A DNA stretch of 64,000 nt. It comes from Bathynomus jamesi. Taxonomy: Eukaryota; Arthropoda; Malacostraca; Isopoda; Cirolanidae. The translations under genes were made by a program, and so were the position numbers. The stretch spans positions 5,001-69,000 of the forward strand of contig JAJOZX010001565.1 of the NCBI GenBank assembly GCA_023014485.1. The letters run 5' to 3'. Numbering within the stretch: the first letter of the stretch is position 1; every line of letters starts with the position of its first letter. Shown here piece by piece: positions 36,001 through 42,388 of the stretch. The notes beneath the pieces are model-generated. The model was given only the letters and a program-made list of their open reading frames with translations. It was not told the origin of the DNA and ran no database searches.

Positions 36001-39000
36001 AAGCTAATGGGCCTATAATTGCTAGCTCGTGTGCGGTCGCCTTTTTTAAAAATAGGCGTAACGTTAGCTAATTTGAAGTCTTCAGGAATAATCCCCGTTT
36101 CGAGTGACTGATTAAAAATCTTCGTTAAGGGGCCTATAATAACGTCTTTCAAATCTTTCAAATGTCTGGGATAAAAAGCGTCAGGGTCTGGAGCCTTGCT
36201 AACTTTTAGCCTATCGATATAATGCGTAATCTCACCCTCGTAAACAGTTATTTCATCCAAAATAGTCTCGCTACTAAATTGAACGATATCGTCCACGTCG
36301 GGGACATTATTTACGTCTTCTACGGTAAAAACTGTCGCAAAAAAGTTATTGAAAATACCCGCCATCGCCTTGAGTGTCAGAAGCCAAAGCGCCGTTAACA
36401 TCCACTAGAGCCTATGTTATCTTTTATCGGCTTACGATTATTGACGTATTCAAAAAACGTTTTTGGATTATGTTTGCTATCCGCAGCTATAAGTATCTCT
36501 AAATTACGCTTAGCATTCCTAACTGATCTTTTAACCTGACGCCTAAGCTCGATATATCCATTAAAATTAGCTGCCGTGCCATTGCGCTTATTAATTCTAT
36601 ATGCTCTGTTACGCTCGTTTATGAACTCGCCTATTTCCCTAGTCCCCATTTTGGCCTACCATAATTTCTAGCGCGCTTGGGCCTACGAGGAATAAACTCC
36701 CTTTCAATATTCATAAAACTTTCTTTAAACGCCTCCCAATGCAAATTTGTGTCATTACCCATAAATAAGTTATCCCAGTCCACTACTCCCATCCTATCCG
36801 CAAAACTATCAAAATTAGCCCTACGAAAATCAGGGACTTCTATTACGTTACTATCCTTAGTGTTTTCTACCAATAACTTAAACCTAAGAATTTGATAATC
36901 ACTACATCCTAAACTCTCGCCTACTTCTAAGCCTTCGACTATATTTTCGCCGTTCGTCATCACCAAATCTAAAATATTGTCACCGCGCGTTGGTTCGGTA
37001 ACCATCTGTCGTAAAAAATTACCTTCCATGAACTCAATCAATCTCAAACCCTCCTCATTACCAGTAAAAATCTCGTAATTAACATTAGGGCAGTTAAAGT
37101 CTCCGACAATTATACTATTCCGATTGTGAATAAAGTTATCAAGAAGTGCGTAAAACCTAGTATCGGTATCGAGGTGTTGAACGGGAGGTCTAAACAACAA
37201 CAAAATTAAAACTAATACTACGCGCCCTAACTTCGACGCATATCGCATTAATTGCTGCCGGAAAATCTATCTTAACCTCGATAGCCATAAGGGAATTACG
37301 AATGTACAGCAAACGCCGCACCAAACCTATGTAACCTATTCATATTAGTAAAGAGTTTAAAACCGGTATATCAAGTTCCCCCAAACAAGTCCCGAGTCAC
37401 GGTATTTAACCACGTTTCAGTGATAGCAACTATATCGTAGTTGCCGGAATAAATTATCGCCTTAAATTCGTTTAATTTATTTCTAATACTACGCGCGTTA
37501 CAATAAAAGACGTTTAAGTTATTTTTTACCGGGGGCCGGCGTTTTAAACTATTTTTCACGTCGGGCCCGCGTTCCCCGGACCCACAACGTTTAAAGAAGG
37601 CTTCAACCTATACAGCTTTCGTACGTTTTCGTCAATTAACCTACCTAGCCTAGCATTACCTATTTCATTAAAATGCACCCCCATCTTTTATAAAAAGGCT
37701 AGGATTACTGAATTCTGACCACAGCTTTACGAAGGGTACGTTTTCCTCAGCACAAATCTCTTCTAATTTATTATTCAAAAATAATTAATTATTCAAATAT
37801 AATCCTAAGACCCAAACCGTGCCTAGGGGTAATACCTAAAACTAAAGACCTATCTGACCCCGCCGTTAGGGACCTAATTAACCCCCTATATCTCTCCAAA
37901 AGGTCAGGCACTCTCGTATCGGGCCTATACGAGTCGTTGCCCCCCTACCATCGTCACCAACATCGAGTGACGGGAGGCAACGTCAATCCTGTGCACCTCG
38001 TCTCTAACTCTGTCAAACCTGGCCCCTGGGAGACAGACCCTCCTCCTCTTGGTTGGATGCCGTTTAACGAACTCTGTGTCCATATGGCGCACTAAAGAGT
38101 CCCCAATTAAAATAGTTTCCCCCTCATTCACGTCCCTTTCCAAATGGGGGAAAGGGTTCGAAACCTCGATAGGAGGGGATTCCTATCACCTAACGTACGC
38201 GGCCTAGCTCCACCCTTAACTTCTCTAAATCCCTCCCCATCTACTAATCTCGGACCAACCTCAACCCTTCCTCAATTCTATCCAACCTTCCCGACAAGCT
38301 ACCTAAATTAGAAACAAGGTTACGCACCTTACCCTTCAAATTACTAACGTCTTTAACGTTAGTATTGGTTCGGCTTTCGTCAACCATAGCCCTACCCCTA
38401 TCTTCATCAAGCGTTGCAAGTCTTTCCGTTACCTCACGTACACTGCGTTTTATGTCAAATATTTCCTCCATTAACCCGCAAAAGAAACAAACTGATCTCT
38501 CGGTAATCGCCATAGGACCGCCGTTATAATCTTTAAATTCCGAATACCACCGGTTTACCCCACACCTAACACACGACGCTTTCTGCGACGGCATCGCGCA
38601 GTTAAAAATTAGTTTATAACCGTCACAAGTTCAAGTTAAATTAAGCCGGCACGCTATGAAAACTTCTAAATCGCTAAAAACACTAATATTCAATTACTTA
38701 ACGGTAAATCTCTAGGAGCGCTCCATTTTTCAATATTAAACATACACTCATAAAACATATACCATTTGAAAGCTCACATTTTTCTGAGTCTAAAAATGTA
38801 GTAATCCAAAAGTATCAATAGCAAATAAAAAGTAACTAGGTTTAAATATAAAACCCTATACCGATCAATTTATGATGCGTGATCTTTACGGGGGCTCCGC
38901 CCCCGTACCCCCGAGACCTAAATTATACAAATGATAATGTAATAACATATTCATGTTAAGTTAGGTTAGCGTAACAATTACCAAAAATACCATCTTACAA

Positions 39001-40008
39001 TAGAGACAAGATTTATAACTTAGCCAACCTTTATAATGTAGTTAATGACGTCACGCGTCAAACAATTAATTAAATCTAGTTACTTTTTATTTGCTATTGA
39101 TACTTTTGGATTACTACATTTTTAGACTCAGAAAAATGTGAGCTTTCAAATGGTATATGTTTTATGAGTATATGTTTAATATTGAAAAATGGAGCGCTCC
39201 TAGAGATTATCCTATTTAACTATAACAATGTGAATATAAACGCAAGTATATAAAATTCAAAACTTTCCAAAAGTAAATTTCTTAGCAATATACAAAAGTA
39301 GATGCAATATCAGAGAGCTCAGGAAACAACTGCAGAAAAACGGATTCTCACCTGGAAGTTCTTTAACAAGTTTTTTGAACGCAGTTTCAATATCTGTGAG
39401 AGGAACCGCAGCTCCAACCTCAACGTATGAATCCTTTACCTCTATCTGTAGTAGCTCGGGAATGTACGCCAGATGAATAATGAAAGGATAATGTTGGTTC
39501 TTGAATTTGATCTCAACTCCTTTTGAGTGAAAACAGAGATTTTTAACACAATTTTAGTACTCCTAATTATAGTTAAATTTTTTCTTCCTTCATGTATGTT
39601 TGAAGTAATTAATAATTGTCCTTACCCACTTCGGTGTTTCCAACGATTATTTTAGCCTCTGGGAACGAATGTTTCAGACTAAGAACTTCTTTAAGAGTCA
39701 CGGGTCTGAAAAATGTTGTACGAGGTCCCTTAAATACCAGACTCTGGGAATCGAGTTTCGAGTTCAGCTGTAAAGAATGCTTCGTTATTTGGCTTTATAC
39801 TTTACGAACTCGATTTAATAAAAAAAAATAATTGAATATCGTTCATTATGAAGATTAAGTTAATTTTTTTCTTTCTTTTTAAAGATGGAGATGAAAAGAA
39901 TATAAAAACTTGCTTTTAATTCTGGTGGAAAAATAACTTCTTGAGATGGATCATAAGGAACAAATATTTCTGGATCAAATAACACTTTGGTTTCTTCCAT
40001 GGCAAATC
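25421..40008 (-). CDS. XDH: Xanthine dehydrogenase/oxidase gene, 15 exons, both ends missing
   Basis: Fifteen exons on the minus strand join in frame through 14 introns: 40008-39914, 39767-39626, 39519-39352, 34064-33988, 33875-33782, 33662-33553, 33392-33222, 32950-32823, 32662-32518, 30240-30003, 27804-27623, 27529-27342, 26585-26424, 26331-26116 and 25571-25421. They encode about 755 residues, matching roughly residues 200-930 of the usual 1330. The FAD domain shows [26 protein letters not shown] and [10 protein letters not shown]. The molybdenum domain shows [43 protein letters not shown] and NTAFRGFG. The enzyme oxidises hypoxanthine and xanthine to urate using Moco, 2Fe-2S clusters and FAD. 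Missing are the two N-terminal iron-sulfur domains (beyond 40008) and the C-terminal third. A glutamine replaces the Glu after GGFGGK. Aldehyde oxidase is the main alternative, but the NTAFRGFG and DLNPVF contexts favour xanthine dehydrogenase. Confidence 0.9.
25795..25915 (-). repeat. SINE-like repeat in the XDH intron
   Basis: This block (CCCACGTAAAGCCGTAGG, TTACGGAGGAGGTTAAA) recurs at 33000-33100 and, inverted, at 22610-22700. No full tRNA fold is visible. Confidence 0.45.
26116..26331 (-). CDS. XDH: XDH exon n (Moco domain)
   Basis: It encodes [40 protein letters not shown] and a [14 protein letters not shown] segment, all strongly conserved in the family. Confidence 0.92.
26424..26585 (-). 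CDS. XDH: XDH exon m (Moco domain, GGFGGK motif)
   Basis: It encodes [40 protein letters not shown] and [12 protein letters not shown]. The codon after GGFGGK is CAG (Gln), where xanthine dehydrogenases have GAA/GAG (Glu). Confidence 0.92.
26881..27026. repeat. Palindromic CGATTGGTTAGG repeat core
   Basis: Arms containing CGCCCTTGACGATTGGTTAG and CGTGATATTTT face each other around AAAGCTAAGG. This is the same core as in the palindromic MITEs at 11461 and 53079. It is followed by a (CA)n run at about 27028-27064. Confidence 0.85.
27342..27529 (-). CDS. XDH: XDH exon l (Moco domain)
   Basis: It encodes [40 protein letters not shown] and [15 protein letters not shown]. The Gln of [10 protein letters not shown] is a molybdenum-site residue and is retained. 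Confidence 0.92.
27623..27804 (-). CDS. XDH: XDH exon k (Moco domain)
   Basis: It encodes [40 protein letters not shown] and [21 protein letters not shown] is the family hallmark. Confidence 0.92.
27911..28102. mobile_element. hAT-type MITE in an XDH intron
   Basis: The ends are CAATGGTTCCCAACC and, inverted, CAGTGGTTCCAAACC. The flanking octamers CTCAAGAG and CTCTAGAG differ at one base. Both features fit a non-autonomous hAT element. There is no coding content. Confidence 0.8.
28800..29692 (+). mobile_element. 5'-truncated LINE fragment (RT C-terminus and tail)
   Basis: It is inserted in the xanthine dehydrogenase intron, opposite to the gene. Across two or three frames the plus strand encodes the end of a Jockey/R1-like [42 protein letters not shown] and the C-terminal [20 protein letters not shown] and [19 protein letters not shown]. 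It ends in a 3' UTR with an A-run near 29683-29690. Frameshifts and in-frame stops make it dead. Confidence 0.75.
30003..30240 (-). CDS. XDH: XDH exon j (start of Moco domain)
   Basis: It encodes [40 protein letters not shown] and STRAHAKI, the conserved start of the molybdopterin domain. Confidence 0.92.
30303..32464 (+). mobile_element. CACTA-like DNA transposon, copy 1 (in an XDH intron)
   Basis: The 2162-bp element begins CACTAGTCAACAAAG and ends, inverted, CACTGGTTAACAAAA. The 3-bp duplication TTA flanks it (30300-30302 and 32465-32467). Sub-terminal inverted similarity extends about 100 bp (GGTGCTGATTTCGAATAT versus GATGCTGATTACGAATAT). It carries a degenerate transposase gene. It sits between exons i and j of xanthine dehydrogenase, in opposite orientation to the gene. 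Confidence 0.85.
30533..32165 (+). pseudogene. CACTA-like transposase, copy 1, broken
   Basis: Homologous to the products of 42389-44657 and 46196-47868. It starts after a splice-acceptor-like ctcttttcag and encodes [47 protein letters not shown], then after frame changes [48 protein letters not shown] and [14 protein letters not shown]. Stops and frameshifts occur near 30890, 31280, 31400 and 31975. The Asp of the DGPQIRTLI block is changed ([10 protein letters not shown]), so a likely catalytic residue is lost. The two introns seen in the 42389 copy are absent. It is a decayed copy. Confidence 0.8.
32518..32662 (-). CDS. XDH: XDH exon i (linker to Moco domain)
   Basis: It encodes [20 protein letters not shown] and a Glu-rich linker ending KSTQFFQN. 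It lies 53 bases outside the right end of the CACTA-like element inserted in the next intron. Confidence 0.88.
32823..32950 (-). CDS. XDH: XDH exon h (end of FAD domain)
   Basis: It encodes [20 protein letters not shown] and [28 protein letters not shown] is conserved in the family. The split AG|T codon joins to the next exon. Confidence 0.9.
33000..33100 (-). repeat. SINE-like repeat in an XDH intron
   Basis: A diverged relative of 25795-25915: CCCACATAAAGCTGTAGG and ATGAAGGAGGTTAAACAAAT match that copy with substitutions. Confidence 0.4.
33222..33392 (-). CDS. XDH: XDH exon g (FAD domain C-terminal lobe)
   Basis: It encodes [20 protein letters not shown], then [20 protein letters not shown] and [10 protein letters not shown]. 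The KQA.RR.DDIA motif is diagnostic. Confidence 0.92.
33553..33662 (-). CDS. XDH: XDH exon f (FAD domain)
   Basis: It encodes [20 protein letters not shown] and [15 protein letters not shown], matching the FFPGYR...EEILLSIEIP segment of the family. Confidence 0.88.
33782..33875 (-). CDS. XDH: XDH exon e (FAD domain)
   Basis: It encodes [20 protein letters not shown] and [11 protein letters not shown], the GGN and SPISDLNP motifs that contact FAD. Confidence 0.92.
33988..34064 (-). CDS. XDH: XDH exon d (FAD domain)
   Basis: It encodes [20 protein letters not shown] and IRNVA, the conserved LRWFAG(K/R)Q segment. Confidence 0.9.
34140..34620. other. Intronic sequence with 24-bp tandem repeat
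   Basis: Within the long xanthine dehydrogenase intron, the unit ACAGACATGCAAGTAAAGAG is repeated about three times at 34461-34525. No coding content is seen. Confidence 0.5.
34740..36649 (-). pseudogene. CR1-like reverse transcriptase, frameshifted
   Basis: Three frames cover it. The first (36649-36395) is the pre-RT linker ([30 protein letters not shown]). The second (36401-35841) has [40 protein letters not shown] and [19 protein letters not shown]. The third (35650-34793) has [32 protein letters not shown] with the FADD catalytic pair, and a long C-terminal domain ending [20 protein letters not shown]. The palm is split by one frameshift near 35840, and otherwise the residues look well kept, so the insertion is not very old. 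Confidence 0.85.
36640..37559 (-). pseudogene. CR1-like APE endonuclease
   Basis: The first frame reads [20 protein letters not shown] and [12 protein letters not shown], the metal-site Asn and the catalytic Glu. The second frame (37248-36631) has [34 protein letters not shown] and [15 protein letters not shown], covering GDFN and the terminal SDH-like motif, where Tyr replaces His. A frameshift near 37300-37380 separates the halves. The domain nicks target DNA to prime reverse transcription. Confidence 0.8.
37700..38143 (-). pseudogene. SGNH-type esterase segment of LINE ORF1
   Basis: The minus strand encodes [16 protein letters not shown] with the GDS nucleophile motif, then [18 protein letters not shown] and, after a frame change near 37925, [18 protein letters not shown] and [14 protein letters not shown]. 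This is the order of blocks I, II and beyond in SGNH hydrolases carried by CR1/L2-type ORF1 proteins. The GGND block is disrupted. The role in the LINE cycle is unclear, and lipid or membrane interaction has been suggested for the family. Confidence 0.6.
38244..38594 (-). pseudogene. LINE ORF1 N-terminus: C-x2-C zinc ribbon plus coiled coil
   Basis: The 116-residue frame starts [17 protein letters not shown] and has [15 protein letters not shown], giving two C-x2-C pairs about 25 residues apart, a plausible zinc ribbon. The rest ([38 protein letters not shown]) has heptad-like leucine and valine spacing and probably forms a coiled coil. This is a common layout for the start of CR1/L2-type ORF1 proteins, which package the RNA. 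The esterase segment follows after a short gap and a change of frame. Confidence 0.65.
38703..39212. mobile_element. MITE with about 150-bp inverted repeats in an XDH intron
   Basis: The arms 38703-38850 and about 39078-39212 are inverted copies, starting GGTAAATCTCTAGGAGCGCT and, from the other side, GGATAATCTCTAGGAGCGCT. The flanking octamers TACTTAAC and TATTTAAC differ at one base. The centre holds the CGGGGGCTCCGCCCCCGTAC module shared, inverted, with the element at 16419-17182. There is no coding content. Confidence 0.85.
39352..39519 (-). CDS. XDH: XDH exon c (FAD domain)
   Basis: It encodes [20 protein letters not shown], then [20 protein letters not shown] and KELP. The following intron is about 5.3 kb because it holds the CR1-like LINE and a MITE. 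Confidence 0.9.
39626..39767 (-). CDS. XDH: XDH exon b (FAD domain start)
   Basis: It encodes [20 protein letters not shown], then [20 protein letters not shown] and GNTEVG. The last part is the FAD-binding VGNTEVG loop. Acceptor cag and donor gtaag are good. Confidence 0.9.
39914..40008 (-). CDS. XDH: XDH exon a (linker before FAD domain)
   Basis: This exon encodes [20 protein letters not shown] and [11 protein letters not shown], the segment just before the FAD-binding domain. The frame to the next exon only works if it ends at 39914 and uses a GC donor (gcaagt). A GT donor four bases further breaks the frame. Confidence 0.85.
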
Positions 40009-40043
40009 CTAAGACGAAAACAAAGGACTAATTTAAAAGAAAT

Positions 40044-40047
<4 letters not shown>

Positions 40048-40118
<71 letters not shown>
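40048..40118. repeat. (TA)n microsatellite
   Basis: About 35 TA units, followed by a possible Penelope-type 3' end. Tyr-Ile frames across it are meaningless. Confidence 0.95.
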
Positions 40119-40121
<3 letters not shown>

Positions 40122-40124
40122 GGT

Positions 40125-40330
40125 CTGATTTGTTCCTAGGGAACCTCAAATGTAGAATGAACTGAAGGACCCAAGCATAAACACGAAAAATCTTTTCTTT
40201 AATTACACACGTTTTGGACACAGCTGCCTCTCACTGCCTAAAACAAGACAGTGAAAGCCAAAATGAAAGAGTAAAAATAAAGAACTGCTGAAAAGAGAAG
40301 CTGTTTTTTTAAGCATGTTTCTTCCTCTGA
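40125..40330 (-). mobile_element. Possible Penelope-like 3'-end remnant
   Basis: On the minus strand the sequence runs GGCAGCTGTGTCCAAAACGT, then GTGTAATTAAAGAAAAGAT. A CTG..-AAACGT-GTAATTAAAG arrangement is typical of the non-coding ends of Penelope-type elements and resembles 8385-8450. It abuts a TA tract, as the element at 8380 does. No coding part is seen. Confidence 0.35.
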
Positions 40331-40639
40331 CTATAAAACACTTTGATAATAATAAAATGTTAGCTACAATTAATAATGTGGGGAAATAATTCAATTAATT
40401 AATAATTCAAAAATTTCAAAATGAAAAAAGTGCGCACAGTCAAGACATATTTTCTTTAAATCTGTTAAATTTTGCTCCTACAGCAGGCATTGGATAAAAC
40501 AGGACAAACATTTTCTGGCGTAACTTTTGTTGCAGAGATGTATGTTCTTTTCATACGAATTTGGTATGTTTTAACTACCGTTCACTCAATTTTGTTAAGC
40601 AAGCAACACATATATATTGTGTATGGCACATAGGCAGTA

Positions 40640-41075
40640 CTACTTTGATTTCCCGTAGAATGGTTACTGCTTCCGTGGCTTGGGCCCCTCCGAGTGCGCT
40701 GAGTGCATCACGGAGGTGGTTCTCTCGGGCATAGAGGCGTAAATGCCATATTCTTTTCCTACTAATAATGCAAAAAAAACATGGTTAACTTTGCTTGTTT
40801 TAATGCTATCCGGAACAGAGAGGAGGCTTTCAGAAGGTACCGTCGTCATCCAACTCCTGACTCTTACAGTGCTTATATTTCTGCCTAGAATCATGCAAAA
40901 TCTGTTCTTCAACTGGCCAAAAATTCTTTCAACAGAAAGAAATGTGAAAACCTATCTAATTCTAATTTTCGCTCTTTCTGACATCTAGCCAAAATCTTCT
41001 CCAATAACTTTACTACTTCTTTTTCATTCTGACGGTTCAGCTGTCGTAGTAGTATGGTCTAATAATGCAGAAAGC
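40640..41075 (+). mobile_element. LINE fragment (pre-RT linker region)
   Basis: A plus-strand frame reads EAFRRYRRHPTPDSYSAYIS, then AKSVLQLAKNSFNRKKCENL, SFWHLAKIFSNNFTTSFF and HSDGSAVVV. This matches the helical linker between endonuclease and RT in Jockey-like elements. Both ends are missing. It shares its style with the 28800-29692 fragment and may be the same family. Confidence 0.6.
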
Positions 41076-41207
41076 GTACAGGGTGGAGGTAACTAGGGGA
41101 TGGGAGAGTGGGGGATGAAGGAGTTCCAGTACCAAGGGGGGTGCCAACTCCCCCCCCCCCTTCAAGTAGAAAATTGAATACAGAGTAAACTAACCTAACC
41201 TAAACGT

Positions 41208-41235
<28 letters not shown>

Positions 41236-41244
<9 letters not shown>

Positions 41245-42139
41245 CGTAAAGAACGACGCTTGTATAGAACATTCCGCGCAAGATGAGGAGGGAGAACGAA
41301 CAAATGAAAAAATGAGGTAACCACCCGGGAATCGAACCGGGGATCTTCCGATTGCCGGTCAGATATGATAACCACTACACCATGGGCCTCACTCGATCAG
41401 AAGTCGTAATTCTCCTACATACGCGCAGAAACCAACGCCCCGAGGGGGCACCTCCCGCATGCCGCACATATATACATTTCAACTGCAAACAACACACAGT
41501 ATAATTAACGTAAAGAACGACGCTTGTATAGAAGAACATTCCGCGCAAGATGAGGAGGGAGAACGAACAAATTAAAAACTGAGGTAACCACCCGGGAATC
41601 GAACCCGGGATCTTCCGATTGCCGGTCAGATATGATAACCACTACACCATGGGCCTCACTCGATCAGAAGTCGTAATTCCCCTACATACGCGCAGAAACC
41701 AATGCCCCGAGGGGGCACCTTCCGCATGCCGCACATATATACATTTCAACTGCAAACAACACACAGTATAATTAACGTAAAGAACGACGCTTCTATAGAA
41801 GAACATTCCGCGCAAGATGAGGAGGGAGAACGAACAAATGAAAAAATGAGGTAACCATCCGGGAATCGAACCCAGGATCTTCCGATTGCCGGTCAGATGA
41901 TATATGTGCGGCATGCAGGAGGTGCCCCCTTGGGGCATTGGTTTCTGCGCGTATGTAGAAGAATTACGGCATTTGAAGGAGTGAGGCCAATGGTGTAGTG
42001 GTTATCATATCTGACCGGCAATCGGAAGATCCCGGGTTCGATTCCCGGGTGGTTACCTCATTTTTTCATTTGTTTCGTTCTCTCTCTCTCATCTTGCGCG
42101 GAATATCTCCTATACAAGCGTCGTTCTTTACGTTAATTA
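41236..42139. repeat. Tandem and inverted array of a tRNA-derived SINE
   Basis: Two complete units of about 267 bp and a third partial unit lie head to tail on the minus strand (starting near 41244, 41510 and 41778). They are followed by an inverted unit on the plus strand (about 41899-42139). Each unit carries an A-box (TGGTGTAGTGGTTA), a B-box (GGTTCGATTCCC) and a perfect T-arm (CCCGGGTTCGATTCCCGGG). The left half is tRNA-Glu-like, but the anticodon arm does not fold well, so these are SINEs and not functional tRNA genes. The last unit is interrupted at 42139 by the CACTA-like element and resumes at 44941. Confidence 0.8.
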
Positions 42140-42388
42140 CACTGGTATGCATCAATTTTGCTGTCAAGGGTTTTGTAAGTGATTCGTATAGAGTTTTTCC
42201 TGCTGATTTCGAATCTGCAATCCGTTTTTCTCAATCAGCTCAGGTTATCCGGCTATGGCCTCATAAGTAAAATAGAATTTTTCGTGATTTTATCAAAGCG
42301 GAATTGGAACAGTAACATCTATCATCACTTGTTTCACTTGTATATTATCTTTTTTTACTTTTCAGGCATATAGATAAAATATTTCATA

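Larger units (their letters stand above)
34620..38700 (-). mobile_element. CR1-like non-LTR retrotransposon, near full length, decayed
   Basis: Read on the minus strand: ORF1 zinc-ribbon/coiled-coil (38594-38244), an SGNH-type esterase segment (38143-37700), APE endonuclease (37559-36640), and RT with C-terminal domain (36649-34740). It ends in an AATAAAATAAAAAAATAAAA tail near 34620-34645. Many single-base frame changes break it. It lies inside a 5.3-kb xanthine dehydrogenase intron, in the same orientation as the gene. An ORF1 esterase followed by endonuclease and RT is typical of the CR1/L2 group. Confidence 0.85.

Noticed and set aside
41320..42060. Possible functional tRNA genes (tRNA-Glu-like)
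   Set aside because: A- and B-boxes are good and the T-arm is perfect, but the anticodon arm and acceptor stem do not pair properly and the units have SINE-type 3' parts and tandem layout.
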